DNA of 35,235 nt. Origin: an uncultured Bacteroidia bacterium. GTDB lineage: Bacteria > Bacteroidota > Bacteroidia > Bacteroidales > Prolixibacteraceae. Under the pieces are notes generated by a model, which had not been told where the DNA came from, searched no databases, and was given only the letters and a program-made list of their open reading frames with translations. Shown here in pieces: positions 1-8,782 of this stretch. Each line of letters begins with the position of its first letter. Within the stretch, counting starts at the first letter, position 1. The stretch lies in contig CAIYPA010000209.1 in the NCBI GenBank assembly GCA_903927965.1, positions 1 through 35,235 of the forward strand, written 5' to 3'. Both the position numbers and the translations under genes were made by a program.

Positions 1-1
1 C

Positions 2-148
2 CATCGTTTGGGTTTAACAATGGATTGGCAATTCAGGTTTTACGACCATGTCATTCGTGACGATGCAGAATATGCCCGAATTGCCCAATATATCGAAACC
101 AATGTGGACAATTGGGCCACAGATAAATTTTTCGATCCGGAAGAATAA
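2..148 (+). CDS. REP-associated tyrosine transposase, C-terminal end (partial)
   Basis: Only the last 48 codons are present; the gene starts left of the window. The reading frame contains MDWQFRFYDHVIRDD followed by a Y-I-x-x-N-P/V-x-x-W-type tail (YIETNVDNWATDKFF). This is the typical end of the Y1/IS200-like transposases called RAYTs, in which a W-Q-x-x-(F/Y)-(Y/H)-D-H-(V/I)-I-R block precedes a helix ending in N-x-x-x-W. RAYTs act on short palindromic chromosomal repeats, and several degenerate palindromes occur elsewhere in this window. The catalytic Tyr and HUH motif lie outside the window, so activity cannot be judged. The next gene has its own promoter box directly after this stop codon. 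Confidence 0.75.
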   Translation, partial: HRLGLTMDWQFRFYDHVIRDDAEYARIAQYIETNVDNWATDKFFDPEE

Positions 149-149
149 C

Positions 150-157
150 TATCTTTG
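150..157 (+). promoter_or_regulatory. -7 promoter box for the DUF4062/hsdR operon
   Basis: TATCTTTG matches the Bacteroidota -7 consensus TAnnTTTG. It lies 2 bases after the transposase stop and 20 bases before the GTG start at 178, giving a leader of about 15 nt. No good -33 TTTG is visible at the right distance. Confidence 0.45.
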
Positions 158-177
158 AAACATAAATAGTTGGCGTT

Positions 178-2097
178 GTGAAGAGACTCAAAGTATTTAT
201 ATCGAGCGTACAAAACGAATTTGCCAGAGAACGGGAAGAATTGGCCCGTTATCTCAGGCACGATCCGTTATTGGGTACTTTTTTTGAGCCATTCTTGTTT
301 GAAGAGGTTCCCGCAACCACGCACTCGCCAGGCAGGATATACATCAATGAGGTTGAAGATTCGGATATCTACATCGGACTGATTGGTGAAGCGTATGGCT
401 ATGAAGATCAGGAAGGCATCTCGCCTACCGAAAGGGAGTACGATCATGCTAAAAAGGAGCATTTGCCACGTTGGATTTTTATCAAAGACGCAAAAGGAAT
501 TGTGCGTCATACGAAGGAAATCGCCTTTATCCGGAAAATTGAACAGGATGTTTCGCGCAAGAAATTTTCGGATTTTGATATGCTTAAACAAGAAGTTTAC
601 CGTTCGTGCGTCTTATTTTTGAAGCAAACGGGAAAAATTGAAAGTCGCGATTTTGACGATAGCCTGCACCCAACAGCTGGACTTGAAACACTGGATGAAT
701 CCAAAATCAAGGAGTTTATTGCCATTGCCCGTAAAAAACGCAACTTTCCGCTTAAAGAAACTGCTTCAGTTGAACGGGTGTTGAAACATCTGAGAATGAT
801 GAGGGAAGGGAAATTGGTTAACAGTGCATTGCTTGTTTTTGCACCTGATCCTCAGTTGTACTTTCCTTCGTCAACCATAAAATGTGCCCATTTCCATGGG
901 AATCAGGTTCAAAAGCCCATTCCCGATTATAAAGAATATGGAGGCACCATTTTTGAAGTGGCCGATGAAGCGATAAATTTTGTGCTGTCAAAATTAAGTT
1001 TGTCAACAGGTACCCGCGAAATAAGCAATCAGGTTGAAACAATTTATGAAATTCCCAGGGCTGTAATCGCAGAAGGAATTATCAATGCCGTTGCCCACCG
1101 CGATTATACAAGTAAAGGGAGTATTCAGGTTTCGGTCTTTAAAAACCGTGTTGAAATAAGCAATCCTGGAAGTTTGCCCCCCGAATTGGATATCAGTGAT
1201 TTAAAAGTGCCTCATAGCTCCTATCCTCATAATCCGCTCCTTGCGGGTTGTATGTTTTTAACCGGAGATATCGAACGATATGGAACGGGTATTATTGAAA
1301 TGTTCAAACTCATGAAAGATAGGGGATTAAAACCTCCTATGATTTCTCTTGATGAAGGATTTAAATTGACGATTTGGAGACCTTCTGCATCTACCACACA
1401 TGAGACAGGACATGAGACAGGACATGATACAGGACATGATACAGGACATGATACAGGACATGATGAAACCGACATTTATACAGAAATCCCGCAACTTGAA
1501 CATCGGTTGGTATTGGTTGTCAAGGATGAAATGAGCAGGGTTCAACTCATGGAAATTCTTGAACTCAAAAGCAGGGCCCACTTTATAAAAAATTATTTAG
1601 ACCCCTCTTTATCAGATGGTTATATTGAAATGACCTTGATGGATAAATCAAAAAGCCAGCATCAAAAATATCGATTGACAGCTAAGGGAAGTGCTTTAAA
1701 GGATCAGTTATTGGTCCGTCAATTGACCAGGAACCCGGAAGCTGAAGAAATTGAAAAATCCGTTTTGGGTAATGCTACCGGGGAAGTTACTGGGGAAGTT
1801 ACTGGGGAAGCTACTGGGGAAGCTACTGGGGAAGCTACTGGGGAAGTTGGCGAATATGTAATAGAAGAAGTCCGAAAAGTAGTAATTGCTTTGAATAGGG
1901 AGATGAAAAGATCAGAAATACAGCAAGGGCTTGAATTAAAGCACAATGATTTTTTTCGAACACATTATATTGTACCTGCACTTAGTTTGGGTTATATAGA
2001 ACTGACATATCCTAATCGTCCTAATCATCCAAACCAAAAATACAGATTGACCCCCAAAGGATTAGCTTTAAAACAACAACAGGAAAATAAAAAATAG
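178..2097 (+). CDS. DUF4062 / GHKL-type ATP-binding protein with two winged-helix repeats
   Basis: 639 aa, GTG start. Residues 1-105 form a DUF4062 domain (KVFISSVQNEFAREREEL, then GLIGEAYGYE and SPTEREYDHA). Residues about 285-400 form a GHKL/HATPase_c_4 ATP-binding domain like that of RecG-like/AlbA-linked regulators (EGIINAVAHRDYT, EISNPGSLP, ERYGTGI). The C-terminal third holds two homologous winged-helix units, each ending in QKYRLTxKGxALK. Each is preceded by a low-complexity linker, of H-E/D-T-G units and T-G-E-V/A units respectively. The stop is 2 bases from the hsdR start, so the two are probably translationally coupled. Proteins with this ATPase fold are often encoded inside type I restriction operons. 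A regulatory or accessory defence role is inferred; the biochemical function is unknown. Confidence 0.8.
   Translation: MKRLKVFISSVQNEFAREREELARYLRHDPLLGTFFEPFLFEEVPATTHSPGRIYINEVEDSDIYIGLIGEAYGYEDQEGISPTEREYDHAKKEHLPRWIFIKDAKGIVRHTKEIAFIRKIEQDVSRKKFSDFDMLKQEVYRSCVLFLKQTGKIESRDFDDSLHPTAGLETLDESKIKEFIAIARKKRNFPLKETASVERVLKHLRMMREGKLVNSALLVFAPDPQLYFPSSTIKCAHFHGNQVQKPIPDYKEYGGTIFEVADEAINFVLSKLSLSTGTREISNQVETIYEIPRAVIAEGIINAVAHRDYTSKGSIQVSVFKNRVEISNPGSLPPELDISDLKVPHSSYPHNPLLAGCMFLTGDIERYGTGIIEMFKLMKDRGLKPPMISLDEGFKLTIWRPSASTTHETGHETGHDTGHDTGHDTGHDETDIYTEIPQLEHRLVLVVKDEMSRVQLMEILELKSRAHFIKNYLDPSLSDGYIEMTLMDKSKSQHQKYRLTAKGSALKDQLLVRQLTRNPEAEEIEKSVLGNATGEVTGEVTGEATGEATGEATGEVGEYVIEEVRKVVIALNREMKRSEIQQGLELKHNDFFRTHYIVPALSLGYIELTYPNRPNHPNQKYRLTPKGLALKQQQENKK
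1399..1464 (+). repeat. 12-bp tandem repeat, 5.5 copies, in frame
   Basis: The unit CATGA(G/T)ACAGGA is repeated and encodes H-(E/D)-T-G. It links the ATPase domain to the first winged-helix unit. Because the unit is 12 bp, copy-number change alters linker length without breaking the frame. Confidence 0.9.
1777..1848 (+). repeat. 12-bp tandem repeat, 6 copies, in frame
   Basis: The unit AC(C/T)GGGGAAG(T/C)T encodes T-G-E-(V/A), six copies. It lies between the first and second winged-helix units of the same protein. It is unrelated in sequence to the repeat at 1399-1464 but has the same 12-bp period. Confidence 0.9.
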
Positions 2098-2099
2098 CC

Positions 2100-5000
2100 A
2101 TGCCTAGCCAAACCAACGAACAAGCCCTCGAATCGGCCATCGAAAGACGGTTGACCGGCACATGCCTCGAAGATCTTAAAGAACAAGGGATTACAATAAA
2201 TTCCATCAACGAAAAGGCGGAAGCCTACAGGAGCGGAAATGGCTATTTTATGGGGTCGCCAGAAAACTTCAATGCCAAATTTGCCATTGACGAACATCAC
2301 TTCTGGAGCTTTCTGGAAACGACCCAAAAAGAGGAACTGGCCAAACTTCAAAAACAAAACGACTGGAAACGGAAAATATTGGAACGGCTCGACCGCCTGA
2401 TCAAAAAATATGGGATCGTCAGGTTGTTGCGCAAAGGTCTCGAAGTTGACGACGCCCATTTTACATTGTTGTATGTGTTGCCTTTGGCCAGCAGCAGCGA
2501 AACAGTCAGGGAGAATTTCGAAAACAACCGGTTCAGTGTAACACGCCAGGTACGCTATTCAGGTGCCAATCAGCACGAAGAAATTGACATGGTGCTGTTT
2601 GTGAATGGTTTGCCCATCTCGACAATGGAGCTTAAAAATCAGTGGACCGGACAAAACGCAAAAGTTAATGGTCAAAACCAATACAAGTTCAAGAGGGACA
2701 TTGCCCAGCCGCTGTTAAATTTTGGCAGGTGCCTCGTCCATTTCGTGATCGATACCGACGAAGTGTACATGACCACAAGGCTCAATGGTAACGATACTTA
2801 CTTTTTGCCTTTCAATCTGGGGCATCGTTTCGGCAAAGGAAATCCTCCCAATCCGTTTGGACACAAAAGCTCCTATTTATGGGAGGAGGTGTTTACACGG
2901 CAAAGCATGGCGAATATCATCCAGCATTTTGTTCGTTTCGATGGCAAGGAGAACGATCAGCTTGGCAAAAAGACGTTGTATTTTCCACGGTTCCACCAAT
3001 TGGATGTTGTGCGCAAATTGGTTGCAGATGCTAGCAAAAAAGGGGTGGGTCAAACCTATCTGATCCAACATTCTGCAGGTTCGGGCAAATCGAATTCGAT
3101 AACCTGGGCAGCCTATCAATTGATCGAAACCTATCCCGAAAGCGATGTTGTTCCGGGAGGCAGGGGCATTTCGAACCCGCTTTTCGATTCTGTGATCGTA
3201 GTAACAGATAGAAGATTGTTGGACAAACAGTTACGTGATAACATCAAAGATTTTTCGGAAGTAAAGAATATTGTTGCCCCGGCCTATTCGTCCAAAGAGC
3301 TTAAAGATAACCTCGAAAGTGGCAAGCGTATCATCATTACGACCATCCAGAAATTCCCGTTTATCGTGGATGGCATTGCCGATTTAAGCGACAAACGGTT
3401 TGCTGTGATCATCGACGAAGCCCATAGCAGTCAGAGCGGTAGCGCATCCGACAATCTTAACCGTGCAATGGGCAATAATGGAAGCGAAGAAGACGACCCT
3501 GATCCACAGGACAAAATTTTGGAGGCGATGCGTTCGCGAAAAATGAGGGGGAATGCTTCTTACTTTGCTTTCACGGCTACGCCCAAACCGAACACATTGG
3601 AAAAGTTTGGGATCAAACAGGAAGATGGAAAATTCAAACCGTTTCATCTTTACTCGATGAAACAGGCTATCGAAGAGGGTTTTATCCTCGATGTGCTTGC
3701 CAATTACACCACCTACAGGAGTTACTACGAAATTGAAAAATCAATAGCAGAAAACCCTGTCTTCGAGACGATGAAGGCTCAAAAGAAACTCAGGGCATAT
3801 GTTGAGCGGCATGAACAAACCATTGGCACCAAAGCCGAAATCATGCTCGACCATTTCATCTCAAAGATCGTGAATACGAAAAAACTGAAAGGGAAAGCAA
3901 AGGCCATGGTCGTGACCCAAAACATCGAATCTGCCCTGCGATATTTCTTTGCCTTACAGCGATTACTGGAAGAAAAAGGAAACCCATTCAGAATAGCCGT
4001 AGCATTTTCGGGCAAATACAAGCTTGATGGGATCGAATATTCGGAGGAGACGATCAATGAGTTCCCAAACAGCATGGAAACAGCAAAACCTTCCGATCCG
4101 GGGTACATCAGCGACAAGATTGCCCGGTATTTTGACATGGAACCCTTCAGGATCCTGGTGGTGGCCAATAAATACCTTACCGGGTTCGACCAGCCAAAAC
4201 TAACGGCCATGTATGTTGATAAAAAATTGCAGAATGTGATGGCCGTACAGTCCCTATCGAGGCTGAACCGTTCGGCTGACAAGCTTGGGAAGAAGACAGA
4301 AGATTTGTTTGTGCTCGATTTCTTTAACTCGACCACCGATATCAGGGAGTCGTTCGACCCATTTTATACCTCTACGACTTTAAGCAGGGCAACCGATGTG
4401 AATGTTTTGCACGAGTTAAAATCAAGCCTCGATGAGGTAGGTGTGTATGAATGGTCTGAAGTTGAGGATTTTGTGGCGAAGTATTTCAACAATGTCAATG
4501 CACAGGAATTGAGCCCGATCATTGACCTTGCTGCCGATAGGTTCAATTCGGGGCTGGGATTGGATAGTATTCAAAAAGCAGATTTCAAGATCAAAGCCAA
4601 GCAGTTTGTAAAAATCTATGGACAAATGGCGGCCATCCTCCCTTTTGAAGTTATCAAATGGGAAAAACTCTTTTGGTTTTTAAAGTTCCTGATCCCAAAA
4701 CTTGTAATTGTCGATCCGGACCAGGATGCGCTGGATGAGTTGTTAAATTCGGTGGATCTTTCAACCTATGGATTGGAAAGGGTCAAACTGAACGAGTCGA
4801 TTGGTCTGGATGCCGAGGAGACCGAATTGGAACCACAAAACCCAAATCCACGCGGGGTGCATGGTCCTGAAATCGATGAAGATCCACTTGACCTGATCAT
4901 CAAAGCATTCAACGAAAGGTGGTTCCAGGGCTGGGAGGCAACACCCGAAGAACAAAGGGTCAAATTTATACACTTGGCACAAAGTATGCGTACACACCCT

Positions 5001-5189
5001 GATTTCAAAGAAAAATACTCCGAAAATGCGGATACCCAGAACAGGGAAATTGCATTCAACAAGATATTTGACGAAGTGATGTCGAAACAACGCAAAAGCG
5101 AACTCGACCTTTACCGGCTGATCGCAAAGGATGATGCTTTTAAATCGGCTATGCAGGATACTTTAAAACGGATATTGCAGGCATCGTAA
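2100..5189 (+). CDS. hsdR: Type I restriction enzyme, R subunit (HsdR)
   Basis: 1029 aa, the usual HsdR length. The N-terminal nuclease domain carries D163 and E177-L-K179, the D...ExK catalytic pattern. The SF2 translocase motor follows: Walker A HSAGSGKS near 324-331, DEAH at 439-442, motif III TATPKP near 492. Motifs V and VI are present as LTGFDQP and QSLSRLNR. In the type I complex this subunit translocates DNA with ATP and cleaves it when the methylase and specificity subunits find unmethylated sites. The ATG overlaps no upstream codon but follows the DUF4062/ATPase stop by 2 bases, so the pair is one transcription unit. hsdM and hsdS are not in the window; they may lie left of the transposase, in which case the transposase gene splits the operon. 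Confidence 0.93.
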   Translation: MPSQTNEQALESAIERRLTGTCLEDLKEQGITINSINEKAEAYRSGNGYFMGSPENFNAKFAIDEHHFWSFLETTQKEELAKLQKQNDWKRKILERLDRLIKKYGIVRLLRKGLEVDDAHFTLLYVLPLASSSETVRENFENNRFSVTRQVRYSGANQHEEIDMVLFVNGLPISTMELKNQWTGQNAKVNGQNQYKFKRDIAQPLLNFGRCLVHFVIDTDEVYMTTRLNGNDTYFLPFNLGHRFGKGNPPNPFGHKSSYLWEEVFTRQSMANIIQHFVRFDGKENDQLGKKTLYFPRFHQLDVVRKLVADASKKGVGQTYLIQHSAGSGKSNSITWAAYQLIETYPESDVVPGGRGISNPLFDSVIVVTDRRLLDKQLRDNIKDFSEVKNIVAPAYSSKELKDNLESGKRIIITTIQKFPFIVDGIADLSDKRFAVIIDEAHSSQSGSASDNLNRAMGNNGSEEDDPDPQDKILEAMRSRKMRGNASYFAFTATPKPNTLEKFGIKQEDGKFKPFHLYSMKQAIEEGFILDVLANYTTYRSYYEIEKSIAENPVFETMKAQKKLRAYVERHEQTIGTKAEIMLDHFISKIVNTKKLKGKAKAMVVTQNIESALRYFFALQRLLEEKGNPFRIAVAFSGKYKLDGIEYSEETINEFPNSMETAKPSDPGYISDKIARYFDMEPFRILVVANKYLTGFDQPKLTAMYVDKKLQNVMAVQSLSRLNRSADKLGKKTEDLFVLDFFNSTTDIRESFDPFYTSTTLSRATDVNVLHELKSSLDEVGVYEWSEVEDFVAKYFNNVNAQELSPIIDLAADRFNSGLGLDSIQKADFKIKAKQFVKIYGQMAAILPFEVIKWEKLFWFLKFLIPKLVIVDPDQDALDELLNSVDLSTYGLERVKLNESIGLDAEETELEPQNPNPRGVHGPEIDEDPLDLIIKAFNERWFQGWEATPEEQRVKFIHLAQSMRTHPDFKEKYSENADTQNREIAFNKIFDEVMSKQRKSELDLYRLIAKDDAFKSAMQDTLKRILQAS

Positions 5190-5309
5190 TTAAATAAATT
5201 AAATGACGGGGGATTTAGTTAAAACGAAGTATGAAAAAACCAGATAAGCTAAATATATATAAATAATTATAAATCAACATATTAATATTTTCAGACATCC
5301 TTTATCGTA

Positions 5310-6431
5310 TTATTTATAGATCCACCGAAGGCTCAATTTCGTTATCTGCGTAACATCCAGCCCTATTCCCTTGGTACGGTTACCAGCGCAATATCCCAAT
5401 AGTACTTCCTTTTTTGTGAAATGAATGGCTGTATAGCAGTACCAGCCATCAGGGTCAACTTCGATGTTCTTTATCTTTTCCCATGTTAACCCATCGTCTT
5501 TGGAAACAGCAATTGTCAAAGGGGTTCTTTTACCTTTGATCGCAGGATCGTCCCCGCCATTGTTGTTCCAAACCATTAACAGATCCCCGGTTGACGGAAT
5601 TCGCTTAATGGATGCAGGAGATACGGGTGATTTAATGTTGGTTGGTTCTACTGGACTCCATGTCACCCCATTGTCTTTGGAGAGAGAGGAACACTGAAAG
5701 CCAATATCGGAACGGATGATCATCAAGACATTTCCGTTCTTTAGTTCAACAATGCCGGGTTCCTGAGTCAGGTATTTATTGGGATTCTGAACTTCGATAC
5801 CTGAATTCCAGGTTATTCCATTGTCATCGGAATAATAACTCCACAAACTGCCTTGATTTAATAGTGATCCTTGAGGAGTCTTATATAGATTAACTGCCAT
5901 CAATATCCTGCCATTTTTTAATTGAATTACACGGCTGTTGTTAAGGACAAAATATCCTGATTTATCTGTTATACAGGCTATTGGTTCACTCCATGTCTTC
6001 GCCTCATCTTTCGAAAATCGCACCATCGGGATACAATCGGTCGTGGAATTTTTCTTCAAATAGAACAGGGAAATTTTCCCATTCTGCAACCGGAGAAGCG
6101 TGACAGACATTACGTTCATAGTCCCTTCGTTTTCAATGATTTTCACATCATCGCGCGACCATGTTTTTCCTCCGTTGTCCGAAAATCTCCCTGCAAGATA
6201 GGCTGGTGCGTGATCGCCACCATTGTCACCTGTATAGTGGCTGTAAATAAACAAGATGCGTTTATCTTTCAGGGTTATGAAGTCACCTTCGCTATTTCGC
6301 GGATTGTTAAGTCCCGGTTCCAGTCTCAAAACGGGTACCTTCCCCTTTTCTTCGGGTTCAGGTTTGAAGCCACTGCAAATCAACATCGCGACACACAAAG
6401 CTAAAAAAAGAATTATACCAGATCGTTTCAT
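5310..6431 (-). CDS. BNR-repeat sialidase-like lipoprotein or secreted protein
   Basis: 373 aa with a hydrophobic signal (residues 5-20) ending ...MLICSG. The lipobox is poor, so either lipidation or plain secretion is possible. Five Asp-box motifs mark a six-bladed sialidase-like propeller: SDNGGKTW, SKDEAKTW, SDDNGITW, SKDNGVTW, SKDDGLTW. The N-terminal blade reads NPRNSEGDF. The FRIP/YRIP arginine motif of true GH33 neuraminidases is not seen, so it belongs to the broad BNR_2 'sialidase family' and the real substrate is uncertain. It is the last gene of the susCD operon, 21 bases after the acetylesterase, which supports a role in trimming the same glycan. Confidence 0.8.
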   Translation of the reverse strand: MKRSGIILFLALCVAMLICSGFKPEPEEKGKVPVLRLEPGLNNPRNSEGDFITLKDKRILFIYSHYTGDNGGDHAPAYLAGRFSDNGGKTWSRDDVKIIENEGTMNVMSVTLLRLQNGKISLFYLKKNSTTDCIPMVRFSKDEAKTWSEPIACITDKSGYFVLNNSRVIQLKNGRILMAVNLYKTPQGSLLNQGSLWSYYSDDNGITWNSGIEVQNPNKYLTQEPGIVELKNGNVLMIIRSDIGFQCSSLSKDNGVTWSPVEPTNIKSPVSPASIKRIPSTGDLLMVWNNNGGDDPAIKGKRTPLTIAVSKDDGLTWEKIKNIEVDPDGWYCYTAIHFTKKEVLLGYCAGNRTKGIGLDVTQITKLSLRWIYK

Positions 6432-6452
6432 GATATTCCAATTTTCAATTAT

Positions 6453-8027
6453 CTAATTTACTATTAAGCTGAACGTTGAGGCGGGCAATCCGTAACAGTT
6501 GATCAGATTTCCACGTGAAAAAGGTCTCCATCCATATCTTACCTGCCTGATATCCTGATCGGTTTTGTTCAAAATGGTTATTTTGTTGTCTTTCAACTCT
6601 CCCGAAATAGAATAGAAAACTTCATCTGATCCAGCAGCATCGAGTTCAAGCAAAGATTGACCATCGGAAGTCTGAAGTTTCTGATCCTGATTGAAAATGA
6701 TCTCTATACTGGATTTCCCAACTCTTGTTGCTTTCAAAGGCATTGGTCCATCAGCCTTCACCGCCTGACCATAAACCTTTTGCAAGGCCTGTAAAGCCAG
6801 ACGATGGCCCACCTCCTTTTTCCGAATTGGATGTACGTTCAGCGAATCTCCCAAATCGGAGGTGACCGACATGTAACAGGCCGGTATCTCTCCTGCCATC
6901 CTTCGTTGTGAATCGCGGAACAATTCCCAGCCAGGACGCTGAATGGATGAGAGTTGCGCAAAAACAAAAGGCAGTTTGTCATTTTTCCAAAATTGCCGCC
7001 AACTCCGGATCAATTCCGGGAACACAACTTCGTGATGCTCCATGTTGTGGGCATTCGACTCCCCCTGATACCAGAGGACTCCCTTTACTGGATATCCTTG
7101 AAACCTTGAGATCCCAGCTTCAAAAATATAGGCTGGCATATATGGGTGTCTTTGCAGTAGATTGTTGCCGGATGAAATATTTGCCATTGCGCGTTGCCTG
7201 CACCACTCCATAATGAAATCGTTGCTGCTCCAGTTGTACAGGACATTTACAAGCTGGGGATGATGTTCAAGGGAATATCTGTCGATAAACGATTCGGCAG
7301 GGGCACCGCCCACTGCAACCTGTATAAGGCCAATTGGAACATGGAGGCGTTCCTTTAATTCCTTTCCGAAATGGTAGGCAATGGCGGAGAAACCTGCAGC
7401 TTCTTTCGGGTCACATTTTTCCCACGCACCTTTAAAATATTGCAATTGGTCCACTTTCTTCAAGGTTGTGGAGTCCCATTTGGTATCAGATGTTTCCGCA
7501 ATTTCCCGAAAATTCAGGAACCTTAGATTTTCGTCAAGTGCATTTTCAGACTCCTCCTTCCCATTTTGGGATTGGTCAAGCCTGAATACCATGTTCGATT
7601 GCCCGGAGCAAAACCAAACTTCCCCAACCAGAATATCGTTCCAATCCACAACGATCTGGCCATTGACAAGAATCTGCATTTTGTAGGGACCTCCGGCAAT
7701 AACCTGTGGTACTGCAAGATGCCATTTCCCATCAGGACCGGTAATAAATTGGGAGGTGATTCCGGCGAAATTCAGTTTGATACGGTCCTGGCTGTTGGCT
7801 GTTCCGGAAATTTCAACGGGTTTGTCTCTTTGTAAAACCATATGCTCCGAAAAGGCAGGTGACAGCTTAAAGCCCCCATAATTGCCCGTGATTGCCGCAC
7901 CGATTGTATTGGCAATGATCCCGGCACCTTCAATGTCGGGGTGGAGCGCATCGGCAAAAAGGTCAGGGCGCGAATACAAAGGCGTATGTAAATCAATTAT
8001 TTCCGCACCACAACTCTTAGCCACCAA
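6453..8027 (-). pseudogene. Acetylesterase, C-terminal part after a frameshift (GDSL tail + SASA domain)
   Basis: The 524 codons begin in mid-domain. The first 35 residues are the end of a GDSL/SGNH hydrolase, including its catalytic D-x-x-H block (DALHPD). After a beta-rich linker comes a complete SASA (sialate O-acetylesterase-like) domain with the nucleophile motif CSGQSNM near 140-146, WYQGESN, and a late conserved His region (HPIRKKEVGH). The matching GDSL front half is the overlapping open frame at 8017-8601. Removing one base from the run of four T at 8034-8037 joins the two frames into a protein of about 715 aa, a common GDSL+SASA layout in Bacteroidota. The family deacetylates glycans; sialic acid is only one possible substrate. 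It could be a true pseudogene, a sequencing error, or two separately translated parts. Confidence 0.75.
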
Positions 8028-8601
8028 TTTTAATTTTCTCCTGTATCTGCCAGAACCAGTCGCGTGTTCCCGATTTAAACCTTGGATGGGAATGAAAAAT
8101 CGGGGTCATGAGACAAATATAAACTTTGGGGGCTTTTCCATCCTTTGTTTTAAAGGAATGGATAAGTTCCAGGTAATCCCTGATAAAATCATCCCGGTAT
8201 TGGGGCCAGTTGCGTGGATCGGTATCGTTCAGCCCCAAATCAACAATGACAATATCAGCCTTAAATTCCAATGCCTGACGGTAAGCTTCAGATTGCACAT
8301 AGGGCCGATGACCCTTTGAGAGAAGGGTGGTGCCATTGACCCCGAAATTTCGGACAACAAAATTTTCCCCAAGAATTTTCTGAAGTTGTGATGGATAACT
8401 TTCTGTCTCTCTGTTATGCAATCCGTAACCGTAAGTGACAGAGTTCCCAATGCAAGCAATGCGCCGTGGCGAAGCGTCTACAACTTGACAAGGATCCACC
8501 TCCGCACCCAACAAATCAGGAATTGAAAAGAGCAAAAAAATTAGCAGCAATTCAAGGATTCTGCTAAATTTCAAAGATTTATGAGCTTTCTGGTCCATCA
8601 T
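8017..8601 (-). pseudogene. Acetylesterase, N-terminal part before a frameshift (GDSL domain)
   Basis: 194 aa with a signal peptide (hydrophobic residues 15-31), then a GDSL/SGNH hydrolase with block I IGNSVT (Ser54 as likely nucleophile), block II around GVNGTTLL, and block III DLGLND. The frame ends just before the expected D-x-x-H block V, which is found in the next frame at the start of the 6453-8027 reading frame. The stop codon comes from a one-base shift next to A-rich runs. Alone, this fragment lacks the catalytic Asp and His. The gap upstream to susD (181 bases) contains a palindromic repeat. Confidence 0.75.
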
Positions 8602-8782
8602 TGTACGGAAATTAGAAAGGACAAGTTAAGAAGTCCATGGTTTGTATTTTCTATAAAAAAGCAAAGAGCACAAAGATAAATTACTTTGTAGTAATTCTTT
8701 GCGCTCCTTGCGGTTTAACCCTTACGGACATTATTTATAATATTTCAACCTTATACACCACCTATATTAAATTGAATATCAA
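8602..8782. other. susD-acetylesterase intergenic gap
   Basis: No coding potential is seen. It holds the palindrome listed at 8661-8712. Transcription from susC/susD would have to cross that hairpin to reach the esterase genes. Confidence 0.6.
8661..8712. repeat. Imperfect palindromic intergenic element
   Basis: The arms 8661-8675 (GCAAAGAGCACAAAG) and 8698-8712 are complementary at 13 of 15 positions. The loop has an inner perfect AATTAC/GTAATT pair. The alternating GCAAAGAGC/CAAAG style matches dispersed palindromes scattered through many Bacteroidota genomes. Confidence 0.65.

Noticed and set aside
1399-1848. CRISPR-like array
   Set aside because: The repeats are 12-bp, contiguous without spacers and encode in-frame protein linkers.
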